NCBI RefSeq assembly: GCF_006968745.1
Contig: NZ_CP030118.1
Span: 4,554,399 to 4,618,398 of the forward strand
DNA from: Brasilonema sennae CENA114
GTDB taxonomy: Bacteria; Cyanobacteriota; Cyanobacteriia; Cyanobacteriales; Nostocaceae
Length of the DNA: 64,000 nucleotides
Direction: 5' to 3'
Shown: positions 42,990 to 52,766 of the stretch, piece after piece
Layout: each line of letters starts with the position of its first letter
Position numbering within the stretch: the stretch's first letter is position 1
Notes under the pieces: model-generated
Told to the model about the DNA's origin: nothing
The model's database searches: none
Seen by the model: the letters and a program-made list of their open reading frames with translations, nothing else
Position numbers and translations under genes: made by a program

Positions 42990-44357
42990 TCACTGATTTA
43001 ATTTCAACCAATCCTTAATCTCGTCAATTAACCAATGGCGTTCCACAGTTGCTAAAGGACTAGAGGTGAGCTTCTGTTTATCAGAATATTCAATTGTCAC
43101 GCCCCGAGGTGCAGAACCCTGTTGAACTATCTCTTCATACACTCTACAAATCAGTGGAGTTTTTCCTCGATACCGCCAATAAGATAAACCAAATAACTTC
43201 CAGCGAATCTCAAAATCTTCACGATCAAAGTACATATCTGTATGTCTAAAAGCAGGTAGCACTGTTGCTTGGAATAGGACAAATACTAATGCTAAAAGAG
43301 GCATAATATATAATATCGAATGGTAGATAAGTCCTGTTGAGAGCAAATTAAACCACTGTGGTATTTGCCAGACAAAAGGAATAATTAAGCCTAGAAGATA
43401 GAATAATTTAAATGTTTTTCTTCCGCGTCTGGGGATTTTAATTTCTATTTTGTGAGCAGACTTTTTGATTTGAACCAGACTACCTGTGGGCTTACGGCTA
43501 GTGAGTGGTGGGGTGAGTGCGTGTCTATTCTTGAGCGTATCTAGGGCTTGGCGTGCAGAACTCAGTCGCTCTGTAACATTTGGTTCTGTCAGTTTACCAA
43601 TCCAATTCACAAAACCCAAATCGACACTTACTTTATCAGCAAATTGAATGCGAGAGTTCTGGTATGGTAAATCAGCAGGAGGCGTTCCGGTGAGGAGATG
43701 AATTAAGGTTGTACCTACAGCATACAAGTCAGAAGCGGGAACAGCACGACCTGCAAACTGTTCCATTGGTACATAACCGTAGGTTCCTACAACTGTAAAA
43801 GTCGCACCTTCTAACACCGCTTGATCTTGCACTGCGCCAAAGTCAACCAGGTAAACACGCTCATCCTCACCCCAAATTAAATTGCTGGGTTTGATATCTC
43901 TGTGCAACACAGGAGGGTTGAGTTCGTGCAGGTAAACAAGAATGCTCAAAATTTCTGTTGCGATCTTTTCCACCTGTGACTCAGAAAACCGATGCCCCCG
44001 ATTCAGCAGTTGCTGGAATGATGTTCCGGGAACGTAACTGTGCACTAACCCAAACCAGGGAAATCTTGAGCCAGGTTGCTTTTCCAAAACAAAGTCATCC
44101 CGATACTTGGGAATTCGGGGATGATTGAGATTTTTCAGCACTTGAGCTTCACGTTCAAACAGCTTATGTTCATCCCACTGCATCTGCGGACTCAGAGCAA
44201 GCAGTTTGACAACCACTTGTTCTTGAGGCTGTGTATGCAAATCTACTGCTAACCAAGTTTGACGACTAGCATCTTGCCCTAATTTTTCTTTAAGTTGATA
44301 ACGAGACTCCTGGGGAGTCGCCTCGCGAATGCAAAGAACTTGTCCACCTTCTGCCAT
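42990..44357 (-). CDS. Serine/threonine kinase with atypical glycine loop
   Basis: I choose the ATG at 44357 (455 residues); a TTG at 44390 would overlap the upstream kinase. The kinase domain has VVVKLLAL (Lys), VLHRDIKPSNL, VDFGAVQ and VGTYGYVPMEQF, but the glycine loop reads KLGQDASRQTW instead of GxGxxG. Two membrane helices (about 318-365) are followed by a 75-residue C-terminal domain shared with the neighbour. ATP binding may be weakened. It is a tandem paralogue of the gene at 44375. Confidence 0.82.
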   Translation of the reverse strand: MAEGGQVLCIREATPQESRYQLKEKLGQDASRQTWLAVDLHTQPQEQVVVKLLALSPQMQWDEHKLFEREAQVLKNLNHPRIPKYRDDFVLEKQPGSRFPWFGLVHSYVPGTSFQQLLNRGHRFSESQVEKIATEILSILVYLHELNPPVLHRDIKPSNLIWGEDERVYLVDFGAVQDQAVLEGATFTVVGTYGYVPMEQFAGRAVPASDLYAVGTTLIHLLTGTPPADLPYQNSRIQFADKVSVDLGFVNWIGKLTEPNVTERLSSARQALDTLKNRHALTPPLTSRKPTGSLVQIKKSAHKIEIKIPRRGRKTFKLFYLLGLIIPFVWQIPQWFNLLSTGLIYHSILYIMPLLALVFVLFQATVLPAFRHTDMYFDREDFEIRWKLFGLSYWRYRGKTPLICRVYEEIVQQGSAPRGVTIEYSDKQKLTSSPLATVERHWLIDEIKDWLKLNQ

Positions 44358-44374
44358 AACCAAAAGCTTAAAAT

Positions 44375-45685
44375 CTAAAGTCCCAACCAATGCTTGATTT
44401 CATCTACGAGCCAACGGCATACCTGATGAGAAAGAGGTGGTTTCAATCTTCCAAATGAATACTCTTCGACACCAACAGCCAAAGTTACCTCAGGAATTTT
44501 CTTGTTACCATAGCCGCCAGAGTCACTTTTAAAAACATTATCAATCTCTAAGACATTTCCTCGCTGTCGTTTGATGCAAAAACCTAATAATTTCACTTCA
44601 ATTTCAAATTGCTGATGATCGAAGTTGATATTGGTTTGGGCAAACACAGGTAATAGAAACCAAGCCCCCAATACAAGACTACCTGCCAACCAAAACAAAT
44701 AAACCCAACCGCTGATCAGCATCGACAGCCAAAATAACCAAAGTCCCAACCCCGTCAGTACAAGCCAATTTCTTGGGGTAGATATTACCTTGTACCAAGG
44801 GACATGAAGTTGAATCTGCAAGCGCCTTGGTGATTTGTCCACCCAAATGCAACTTTCCGGGAGTCGTGGACTAGCAATTTTGATCGCATTTTGATTAGCC
44901 CTAAGAGCGTCAAGTGCTTGTTGAGCGCTACTAAAGCGTCTTTCAAGATTAGGCTCAGTCAGTTGCTCTAACCAACGGACAAACCCAGGATTGAGCCTGA
45001 CAAGGTGAGCAAACTGCAAGCGAGAATCTTTCTGAGGCAAATCTGCTGGAGAAATACCCGTCAGCAAATGAATCAATGTTGCTCCCAAAGCATAGAGATC
45101 AGATGCTGGAGTTGCTCTTCCGCCAAACTGTTCGAGTGGTGCATAGCCATAAGTTCCCACCACTGTAAAAGTAGCACCTTCTCTTGCAGCGCGGTCTTGT
45201 ACTGCACCAAAATCAACCAAATAAATACCAGAATCTTTACCTACTAGCACATTGCTAGGCTTAACGTCCCGATGCAGCACAGGAGGACTCAAACCATGCA
45301 AATAAATCAGAATTTTTAGAATCTGAGCAGCAATTTTACGAACTTCTGGTTCTGCAAACACTTGACCTTTAGTGAGTAATTGCTTGAGTGATGTACCAGG
45401 AATATATTCTTGAACTAACCCAAAGTAGAGTAACTGGTCATCAATGCAAAAATAATTACGATAGTCAGGAATGCGAGGATGGTTCAACTGTTTCAAAACT
45501 TGTGCTTCTCGCTCAAAGAGTTTCAAACTCTCCCACTGCATCTGGTCGCTAAAGGTCAACAGTTTCACCACAATATTGTCTTGTGTTGACAAATCCAGTG
45601 CTAACCAAGTTTGACGACCTGCACCTTCACCCAGCTTTTCTTTCAGTTGATAGCGATTATGTATAACCTGTTGCGTTTGCAGCAT
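44375..45685 (-). CDS. Serine/threonine kinase, membrane-anchored
   Basis: ATG at 45685 (436 residues). Canonical kinase: KLGEGAGRQTWLALD, VLHRDVKPSNVL, VDFGAVQDRA and VGTYGYAPLEQF. Two membrane helices (about 298-340, WLVLTGLGLWLFWLSMLISGW) and a beta-rich C-terminal domain (FDHQQFEIEVKLLGFCIKRQRG) follow. It is upstream of its paralogue on the same strand with little or no gap, so they are probably co-expressed and might form a pair in which the active kinase pairs with an atypical one. Substrates are unknown. Confidence 0.85.
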   Translation of the reverse strand: MLQTQQVIHNRYQLKEKLGEGAGRQTWLALDLSTQDNIVVKLLTFSDQMQWESLKLFEREAQVLKQLNHPRIPDYRNYFCIDDQLLYFGLVQEYIPGTSLKQLLTKGQVFAEPEVRKIAAQILKILIYLHGLSPPVLHRDVKPSNVLVGKDSGIYLVDFGAVQDRAAREGATFTVVGTYGYAPLEQFGGRATPASDLYALGATLIHLLTGISPADLPQKDSRLQFAHLVRLNPGFVRWLEQLTEPNLERRFSSAQQALDALRANQNAIKIASPRLPESCIWVDKSPRRLQIQLHVPWYKVISTPRNWLVLTGLGLWLFWLSMLISGWVYLFWLAGSLVLGAWFLLPVFAQTNINFDHQQFEIEVKLLGFCIKRQRGNVLEIDNVFKSDSGGYGNKKIPEVTLAVGVEEYSFGRLKPPLSHQVCRWLVDEIKHWLGL

Positions 45686-45706
45686 CGTGTTGCTATTCCT
45701 CAACAC

Positions 45707-46246
45707 TTCTGTTGTACCAAAATAACACTCTTAACCCTAAAGATAACAAGGCAATCCCTGTTGAAGGGAAGTATTCCAATATCTATAGTAATAAAATTAA
45801 TATACAAAACGAAACAACCGTATTCCGGATGTCCTGAGCAAAGTTTTGGTAGACACACCTGATACAAGGCACTTGGGTCACTACCTAATTATACTAGAGA
45901 GCAATTTATCTTGCTTTTGGTTTTTTCGGACTTGTCTGTGGTGGACAAGTACAATTACTTCCAGGGTTAGTAGGATTAGATGCTTGGGATCGGATAAGAT
46001 CCCCCGCCTGCGGCGACAGAGTTAAAAAGGGGGTAAAATAGCCCACTGAATAACAAGGTTCCCGACTCCTTTAAAAGTTGTCGGGAATCTGAGCAGGCAC
46101 TTTCACACAAATCAAATATAGGATTCCTATTTGAGTTTTGACGAAGCTAGGTACACCTTTATTTCTTCTTTCCTGTTAAGCGTTAAGCGTTAAGCGTTAA
46201 GCGTTCCCTTCCCCTACGAGTTCGTTCACCAAATCAAACCGAATTC
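45707..46246. other. Intergenic region with hairpins and heptamer tract
   Basis: This contains the hairpin CCCGACTCC-TTTAAAA-GTTGTCGGG (46069-46093). At 46173-46206 there is a tandem tract of GTTAAGC heptamers (four to five units), a classical cyanobacterial short tandem repeat that recurs shorter at 56664. No gene is seen. Confidence 0.5.
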
Positions 46247-47143
46247 CTATAGTTGACTACTGTAAGCACTATAGCCATAAGCTAGAGTTTCTTTCATCGC
46301 AGCCGACGGCTTGAGACTTCTGTTAATTGAATTAGCAAAGGGTATCTGGATTCCTTTGATGGTTTCTGGTAAAATTGCATATTCTTGTGTTGGTTCTACG
46401 ATGTATTGTGGACACTTAGTTTTCATTCCAGAAGTAGTTAACATTGCATTTATTTCTGCAGATGAATATTGCTTGAGATAAACTGAGTTCTGTTTTGGGT
46501 TTAACCTTCTGACTAAATTATGAATTATATGAGAAGGACAAGACTTGTTGTGGAAAGAATGATTGAAGACGAAAGTTCCACCTGGCTTGAGTACACGAGA
46601 TACTTCAACCAAGAGGTTTCTAATCTGTGCTTCTGGTATATGCATAAATACACAGTTAGAAATAATCAAGTCTACAGAATTATCTTCTAAAGGCAGTAAT
46701 TCAGCAGAAGCACAAATAATGTAAAACTCTGCTCCAGGGAAAAAATCATATTCTTGCTTACACTTTAGTAACCGTCGCAATAAAGACTCCGAGATATCAA
46801 TGCCATAATACTTTTGACACCTCAAATTTTTGTCCTTTGAAAGAAACAAAGGAATTCGACCATACCCACAGCCAATTTCCAGAATAGAATCCACAGACTT
46901 ATTGATAGGAAACTTATTCCAAGTTCCTCCAGGTCTTCCGGTTAAAAGAGTGTAATCTTGTTTCAGTGGTGATGTTTCTTCTGCTTGTTCAATTTTTTGA
47001 GAACCGTAGTACGTCTTACCAATTTCGTCCCATCTTTGTTTTTGTTCAGTACTGTTCAACTGTTCGTAATCGTTAGGAAAATAAATGCCATCCCGAAGTT
47101 GAAAGTCATTCAAACTGATTTTGGCGTTGAGTGATGTGCTCAT
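46247..47143 (-). CDS. SAM-dependent methyltransferase
   Basis: I prefer the ATG at 47143 (MSTSLNAKI, 298 residues), since GCAGGA lies just upstream; the TTG at 47161 is less likely. Class I methyltransferase motifs: SAM loop ILEIGCGYGRIPLF, acidic YYGIDIS, PLEDNSVDLIISNCVFMHIP and RVLKPGGTFVFNHS. The C-terminal 70 residues (YAILPETIKGIQIPFAN) may bind the substrate. No cluster partners reveal the substrate; small-molecule or glycolipid methylation is possible. Confidence 0.8.
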   Translation of the reverse strand: MSTSLNAKISLNDFQLRDGIYFPNDYEQLNSTEQKQRWDEIGKTYYGSQKIEQAEETSPLKQDYTLLTGRPGGTWNKFPINKSVDSILEIGCGYGRIPLFLSKDKNLRCQKYYGIDISESLLRRLLKCKQEYDFFPGAEFYIICASAELLPLEDNSVDLIISNCVFMHIPEAQIRNLLVEVSRVLKPGGTFVFNHSFHNKSCPSHIIHNLVRRLNPKQNSVYLKQYSSAEINAMLTTSGMKTKCPQYIVEPTQEYAILPETIKGIQIPFANSINRSLKPSAAMKETLAYGYSAYSSQL

Positions 47144-47329
47144 GAGATTATTCCTGCTCAAGTCCTTAATATGTTTCTGGTTATACTCTGAAGTTCATCT
47201 AAACTTCAAGTCGTCTTACTTATGGTTTTTACTTTTATTTATACATATAAAAATAAAAAATTCTTCTATTCCAAAGTCTTACATAACCGAGGGAAGGGGA
47301 AAGGGATATAAGCCTCGGGCGTGATGCCA

Positions 47330-48030
47330 GGGTGACGTACTATAGCAATCCTAAATCATAAGCCCTACGGGCACGCTGGGCGAACATGAGAAATTTGGAA
47401 ACAATTGGGCGATTATAAATCGCTACTACACAAACCAAGTCCACCTACGTGGACTTAATAAAATAACCCGCACAGGCGGTGAGACAGCGCGAATCACGGC
47501 TTTCCCGACCTAGGCGACTGCGTAAGCGCAAGCGCACGAATCGAGCGTATCTCTTTCAGAGACGCTGAGTCGCAAAGCGACACGCTGCGCGAACGCGAAC
47601 GCGTAAGCGTGTCCCTTTGGGACTTACAAAGTAGCGTCTGGGCAGGAGATACGCGTAAGGGTGTCCCTTTGGGACTTACAAAGTAGCGTCTGGGCAGAGG
47701 AGATACCCGGAGGGGTTTTGTCTCGTGTAGCCGCGATTTATAATCGCCAGGATTGAACCAAATGTTACTTTCTTGAGGCGGTTTCTCCAGAACATTGCGC
47801 GATAAGCCAGAGGCGAGAGGCGATCGCCTCTCGCCCCTGATTTTTCATGTCAGCTAATCACGGGAAAATCTCACGAACCTTAGATGAAAATGTATTTCCC
47901 CTACAGCCTTACACCCCTTTTTCATCTCAGTTTCTATACAAATAGCCTGATCAGAAAATTCCTTGAACGTATTGCGCTATCCTTCCCTACCCTCAGCCGC
48001 AGGCGGGGTAGGGAAGGATAGCGCGGCGTA
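47330..48030. repeat. Cluster of dispersed palindromic repeats
   Basis: The sequence consists mostly of repeat modules: GCGTAAGCGTGTCCCTTTGG / ACTTACAAAGTAGCGTCTGG occurs twice (about 47600-47640 and 47650-47695), along with CGCTGAGTCGCAAAGCGACACGC. A perfect 19-bp inverted repeat is at 47974-48024. No gene is seen. Confidence 0.6.
47974..48024. repeat. Perfect 19-bp inverted repeat
   Basis: Arms GCGCTATCCTTCCCTACCC (47974-47992) and its exact complement (48006-48024) surround a 13-base loop. It abuts the transposase fragment. Confidence 0.75.
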
Positions 48031-48031
48031 T

Positions 48032-48396
48032 TGGTCGTCCTCGTCTTCATGGGAATAAATTTAAACTCAACGACGAAACTTCATGGTGGAGACCTGACAA
48101 AATGTTAGAGATACTCGACCTAAAATTGGGGCGAATGCGCCTACGTCTATGGTGCAATCTCCATTTCCAACACTCTGCCAAGATCAACATGGATTTGATT
48201 CAAGTTGAGCGACTTGACGAAGGGCTCATCCGAACAGCTAAACCTTTATGGCTGATCTGGGTAGGTGAGGGAATACCCGAATTATCCCAAATTTGGCGTC
48301 AGTATCTACGTCGCTTTGCCGTGGACCACTGGTATCGATTTGCCAAGCAACGCCTTCACTGGACACTACCTAAGTTGGGTACAACAGAGCAATGTG
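48032..48396 (+). pseudogene. Transposase C-terminal fragment interrupted by a group II intron
   Basis: The frame reads HGNKFKLND, LEILDLKLGRMRLRLW, LWLIWVGEGIPELSQIWR and RRFAVDHWYRFAKQRLHWTL then GTTEQC, typical of a large cyanobacterial DDE transposase family. The N-terminus is missing (a hairpin lies there). The frame ends exactly where the group II intron ends (about 48396). Confidence 0.7.
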
Positions 48397-48438
48397 GTTT
48401 GAGTCGAGAGGAGCTATTATGCTCCGTCCCTCTCAGTT

Positions 48439-48473
48439 AGATCCGGACGTGCCCGTTTCCGTGCATCCGGCTC
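48439..48473 (-). ncRNA. Group II intron domain V
   Basis: This is a hairpin of the form GAGCCGGATGC / GCACGTCCGGATC with a GAAA-type tetraloop-like turn. It is the catalytic core of the ribozyme, followed by the domain VI stem. Confidence 0.75.
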
Positions 48474-48481
48474 CCGATGTT

Positions 48482-50053
48482 CTAAGGTTTCCCCTTGCTC
48501 ATGTGGATGTAGTTGTGACAACTTTGATGTATGGCTAGAAGATTGTTTGCTTTCCAGTTCTGGTGGTTACCATCTACATGATGTAGGTGGATTGTTTCAC
48601 CTGGTAGCATCTTCATGCCGCAGTGACCACATGCATGGTTTTGCCGTTTTAAGGCTTTAGAGGTTTCGCCATCGTAGAGCTTGCTGTTACGCTCGCTCCA
48701 GTACTGGATGTCTCCGTCGTACGGTGATTTGTTACCTTTGACCATGACATATTTTCTTTCGGAGCAAGAAACTGCTGGGAATGCTTTGTTAGTCAGCGTT
48801 GCGCATGACCATCTGTCATTCTTTGTTTCTTTGTTGAATACCTTGAATGCTTTGCGTCTGGTGAACCATAGTGAGAACCGTGCTCCATCCATTTTGCAGA
48901 AGCGGTGGTAATTCCTCCATCCTCTAACCAAGGGGGCTAATTTCTCAGCTTTTACCTCGGAACCATAATTAGAGCAGTTGACGATAGTTTTTACTTTTTG
49001 ACGGAATTTCTTGAAGTTCTCCAGCGAGGGAGTGCTTCTTACTTTCCCGTTGTTCTGTACCTTGAAGTGCCAGCCTAAAAAGTCGAAACCATCTGTCGAT
49101 GCGGTTATCTTGGTTTTCTTCTCACTGATTTTCATTCCTCTTTCTGCTAGGAATTGGCTTATCTTTTCAAGTATTTCTTTTGCATTATCTTTGGGTTTAA
49201 GAAAAATTACCATGTCGTCAGCGTAGCGGACGGTTGGTTCTATTATCTTGTTAGGAGATGTCCTATCGGTTATCTTTGACCCTTGGTTGTGATACCTGTG
49301 GACACTTTCTATTCCATTGAGTGCAATATTAGCTAGTAGGGGACTTACCACACCACCTTGGGGGGTTCCTTGTTCTGGAAAGTTGGGATGTATTCCGGCT
49401 TTTAGGCATCGAAAGATACCAATTTTCATCCCTTTTGGTGCTATCAAGTTATCCATGATAGTTGTGTGGCTTATCCGGTCGAAGCATTTTTCGATATCGA
49501 GTTCTATTACTCGCTTTTCTATTCCATTTGCGTAGGAGTTTAGGCTGTTGAGGACTTGTCTCTGTGCATCATGTGCTGAGCGTCCTGTTCTGAATCCATA
49601 GCTCCGTGCATGGAATGTTGCTTCATGTGCTGGTTCTAGAGCAAACTTTGCAAGGCATTGCCATGCTCTGTCTGTGATAGTGGGGACTTTTAAAGTCCGG
49701 AATGTTCCGTCCTTTTTAGGTATCGGGATTTCCCGTAATCTGTTATGATGCCAATTAGAGTAATTGAGCTTGAGGTGTTCCTCAAGTGCAAGGCGTTCTT
49801 CAAAGTTGAGGGACGCTTTGCCATCAATACCCGCAGTCCTCTTACCAGCATTAAGCTGAGTTACTTGACGTATAGCCAATAGCCGTGCAGCTTTGGATTT
49901 CAGAATCAGTTTCTGAAGTGACCGCGCTTTCCGCATGTCTCCTGCTTTAACTGCTTTGAACACTCTAACTTGTAGGCGGAATAAATTGCGCCGGAATTTC
50001 TTCCAGGGTAATTTGCTCCAAGATTCACTAGTATTGCTACTGTGTCTAATCAT
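48482..50053 (-). CDS. ltrA: Group II intron reverse transcriptase/maturase with HNH endonuclease
   Basis: This 523-residue protein has RT domains (1-310) with KVPTITDRAWQCL, RSYGFRTGRSAHDA, ELDIEKCFDRI, GTPQGGVVSPLLAN and the catalytic YADD. A maturase X domain (LAPLVRGWRNYHRFC) and a C-terminal HNH nuclease (CGHCG ... HHVDGNHQNWKANNLLAIHQSCHNYIH) follow. All catalytic residues appear intact. It promotes splicing and retrohoming of the intron RNA that contains it. It reads in the same direction as the intron. Confidence 0.93.
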   Translation of the reverse strand: MIRHSSNTSESWSKLPWKKFRRNLFRLQVRVFKAVKAGDMRKARSLQKLILKSKAARLLAIRQVTQLNAGKRTAGIDGKASLNFEERLALEEHLKLNYSNWHHNRLREIPIPKKDGTFRTLKVPTITDRAWQCLAKFALEPAHEATFHARSYGFRTGRSAHDAQRQVLNSLNSYANGIEKRVIELDIEKCFDRISHTTIMDNLIAPKGMKIGIFRCLKAGIHPNFPEQGTPQGGVVSPLLANIALNGIESVHRYHNQGSKITDRTSPNKIIEPTVRYADDMVIFLKPKDNAKEILEKISQFLAERGMKISEKKTKITASTDGFDFLGWHFKVQNNGKVRSTPSLENFKKFRQKVKTIVNCSNYGSEVKAEKLAPLVRGWRNYHRFCKMDGARFSLWFTRRKAFKVFNKETKNDRWSCATLTNKAFPAVSCSERKYVMVKGNKSPYDGDIQYWSERNSKLYDGETSKALKRQNHACGHCGMKMLPGETIHLHHVDGNHQNWKANNLLAIHQSCHNYIHMSKGKP

Positions 50054-50604
50054 GCTCTGACTCCTAAGAATGTTTTCTGAACACCTTACAGCAATTACGC
50101 CGTATCCTACCCGTGTTAGGAGGTTTACACCTCTCGTCTGGTTTACCTGAGTTTTCGACCTTTCTCAAGACTCCTAACCCGTTTTTCTTCGTTCCCTAGA
50201 TTAGATTGTTTTGTGTATTTTAGGTGTAACCACTTCAACCGTTAGAACCCCTTGTTCTTGTCGCTTGCTGGACTAACATCGACGGGGTTTTGTCTCTAAC
50301 GAAGTCAGGGGTTTTTATGTTATGCCCTGCTTTACTTTGGGTTGCTTTTTTAGGTTCTGTCTCACCTTGTACACTCCCTGTTAGCGCCAGTGTCAGCCCA
50401 TAACTGCCGTCTGATTGCGCCCTGCTTCCAGCTTCACTCTGCAAAATTCCGAGTTTGCTCGGTGTGGACAGGTAAGGAGTCACTCCTGAACTTGGAGGAT
50501 AGGGCTTTCACCTACATCTTTTGTCTAGAGTTCAGTCAAAAATGATTGACTGGATATCTTATTTTGCGGATTTTAACCGTGATTCAGATATCAACGAATC
50601 GCAC

Positions 50605-50864
50605 AGCCCAGAAATACCCAACTCGTTATACCTTTTTACCAGTGCGTAAATCCATGTTCTGCTATAGCCCGTTATTTCCCCTACTTCCTCTGTTTTCTTG
50701 CCTTGCGCTAGTAACCATATAATTTGATACTGACGTAAAGTCTGCCGGGGGAAGCAACCCAAGCGGCGAGCGTTACGACTTTCTATTCCGTCCTTAGCTT
50801 GTTTGTAAAGTTGCTCTAATTCAGAGATATTTAAATGCTCGGCTATACTGATTCGTTTTGGCAT
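50605..50864 (-). pseudogene. IS630-type transposase N-terminal HTH fragment
   Basis: MPKRISIAEHLNISELEQLY and FPRQTLRQYQIIWLLAQGKK, then VGEITGYSRTWIYALVKRYNE and LGISGL, form the HTH half of an IS630 transposase. The frame runs into the group II intron at 50604, and the DDE half is not found on the other side of the intron. Confidence 0.7.
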
Positions 50865-50942
50865 AAGTCATATTTTTACTTTCTTTTTTTTTCGTAAGCG
50901 ATTATGCGGACATGATATAACGGGAGCTTCTAAGAGTCAAAA

Positions 50943-51995
50943 TTAAGTTGTCTGTACTCCATTCCAACCCCAAGCTTCTGGCTTCATAGGCTGGGCATCC
51001 CCTAAGCTTCCACCAGCAGACACCATGAGTCCCACGGCGTTTAATGCTCGTTGCAAGATATTACGAGCCGCGTTTTCGTCTGTGTCGATGACCGCATTGC
51101 ATTTATGGCATTCATGAGTACGTATCGACAGGGTTTTAGGTACTTTCGCCCCACAATTTGAACAATCCACAGTTGTGCCATAAGGATTAACTTTAACAAG
51201 GTGAACGCCGCATCTGACTGCCACTGCTTCCAGCTTGTTAATGAAACTACCCCAAGCCACATCTAGGATTGATTTACCCAAAGGAGTGCGAGCTAAACTT
51301 CGGATATTCAAGTCTTCAACTGCAATTAAGTCATAGCGTTTAACCAGTTTGTGTGCCGTATTGTAGTGAAAATTTTCTCTCACCCGCCCCACTCGTTGGT
51401 GAATGCGAGCAATCTTGTTTTGCAGCTTCTTGTAGCCATTAGACCCTTTGTGCTTGCGGGATAAAAATTTTTGTTGTCGGGCTAAATGATTTTGTGCAGT
51501 GCGGTATGGCTTGCTTGGGGGCACTGTTTCGCCCAATGATGTGGTCAGAAATTCTTTTAATCCTACATCCACGCCAACAGTAGATTTCACTTCATCTAAT
51601 GGCAATGGTGATGGCACTGTGTCATCTTCTAGGGACAAGCACACATACCAACCATCCGCTTTTTTGACTATCGTTGCCTGTTTGAGATTAAACCCGACTG
51701 GTAATGGTCGATGCATGATTACGGGCATTAAGCCAATCTTAGACAAACGCAATACTCCGTTCTCTAAAAAAGCCCCTGCCTTGGGATTATTGACTCGTGG
51801 AAACACGAAAGAACGCATTTGTCCCGACTTCTTAAACTTCGGTCTGCCTCCCCTTTTGCCACTCTTGTCGGGAAACAACCATTTCTTCCAAGCCTTATTC
51901 AAGCGTTGTAGATTAACTTGCTGAGATTGTACCCAAACATTCTTGTAATTGGGAAACAACTGTTTTGTTTGCTTCAGGTCTGACTGCTGAGTCAC
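50943..51995 (-). CDS. tnpB: TnpB-like RNA-guided nuclease, N-terminus probably truncated
   Basis: 350 residues from a GTG at 51995. RuvC residues are present: Asp in VGVDVGLKEF, Glu in IAVEDLNI, and Asp in DTDENAARN. The zinc ribbon CSNCG ... CHKCN is intact. Relatives are about 400 residues and have another 50-60 N-terminal residues; here the sequence meets the drmB fragment at 51998, so the N-terminus is likely lost. No TnpA is present. The element probably inserted into drmB and later decayed. A reRNA at its 3' end (around 50900-50945) cannot be delimited by eye. Confidence 0.78.
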   Translation of the reverse strand: MTQQSDLKQTKQLFPNYKNVWVQSQQVNLQRLNKAWKKWLFPDKSGKRGGRPKFKKSGQMRSFVFPRVNNPKAGAFLENGVLRLSKIGLMPVIMHRPLPVGFNLKQATIVKKADGWYVCLSLEDDTVPSPLPLDEVKSTVGVDVGLKEFLTTSLGETVPPSKPYRTAQNHLARQQKFLSRKHKGSNGYKKLQNKIARIHQRVGRVRENFHYNTAHKLVKRYDLIAVEDLNIRSLARTPLGKSILDVAWGSFINKLEAVAVRCGVHLVKVNPYGTTVDCSNCGAKVPKTLSIRTHECHKCNAVIDTDENAARNILQRALNAVGLMVSAGGSLGDAQPMKPEAWGWNGVQTT

Positions 51996-51998
51996 GTA

Positions 51999-52766
51999 GT
52001 GCTAGTCCATCGCCTGCGCGAAGTCATAGCCCTCACTGGTTTTACCCGCTTTGAAGCCGCAATGCCAAATATTGAGGGTGAAATCGACGAATTAGCGATT
52101 AATGTCCGTCGCGCTGCCCTTGATTTTGAAACAAGCTGGATACCTGCCATTGAAAACAAAGGCGAAGGTGTCTTTATCTCGTTTCATAAGCAAGTCATAG
52201 AGGAATGGTTCAAGCGCGATGCGGTGAAGAAGCGGGCGGAAGATTTAAACCGTGGTTTTCTCAAATGGCTTGATAGCAAAGGAATTCCCCGGGATAAAGC
52301 CACATTCCCAGGTGTAAAATACATCATGCTGCACTCGCTATCTCACTTGTTGATTACAGCAGTATCCCTCGAATGCGGCTATGCTGCGAGTGCCATCCGT
52401 GAACGCATTTATGCAAGCGATTCTGGGTATTGAATTTTACTTGATACAGGTTCTTCAGGTTCTGAAGGGACTTTGGGTGGTTTAGTAGAAGTTGGTACAT
52501 CCATTGATTACCATCTCGGAAAAGCCCTGGGGTTAGGAAGACTTTGCTCGAATGACCCGGTTTGCGCTCAACACGAACCGGAGAACCCCCGCGAAGAACG
52601 CTTTCTGCACGGTTCTGCGTGTCACGGGTGTTTGTTAATTGCTGAAACATCCTGCGAACGCCGCAACGAATTTCTTGATAGTGCACTCGTGGTGAATACA
52701 GTTGAAGAATTAGACGCTGCATTCTTTCCAGATGATATTTTTGCCGATGACTTTGTGACTAGTTAA
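51999..52766 (+). pseudogene. drmB: DrmB (DISARM, DUF1998) C-terminal remnant
   Basis: One frame encodes EVIALTGFTRFEAAMPN, HSLSHLLITAVSLECGYAAS, GTLGGLVEVGTSIDYHLG, LCSNDPVCAQHEP and GSACHGCLLIAETSCERRN with FLDSALV. These are the conserved DUF1998 and cysteine motifs of DrmB, the helicase-associated DISARM component. A TGA at 52431-52433 replaces a Gly codon (GGA) in SGYGILLYTG. The N-terminal part is lost at the TnpB junction. No other DISARM gene is visible. Confidence 0.72.

Larger units (their letters stand above)
48397..50604 (-). mobile_element. Group II intron
   Basis: The 5' end is GTGCGATTCG at 50604 on the minus strand, fitting the GUGCG consensus. It encodes an RT/maturase and ends with domain V (48439-48473, GAGCCGGATGCACGGAAACG...) and a domain VI hairpin finishing in AC at about 48397. 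The 5' exon is an IS630 HTH gene, whereas the 3' exon is antisense to a different transposase, so the flanks do not match. Confidence 0.75.

Noticed and set aside
50235..50483. Minus-strand 82-codon frame upstream of the maturase
   Set aside because: It lies inside the structured 5' part of the group II intron RNA and is not expected to be a gene.
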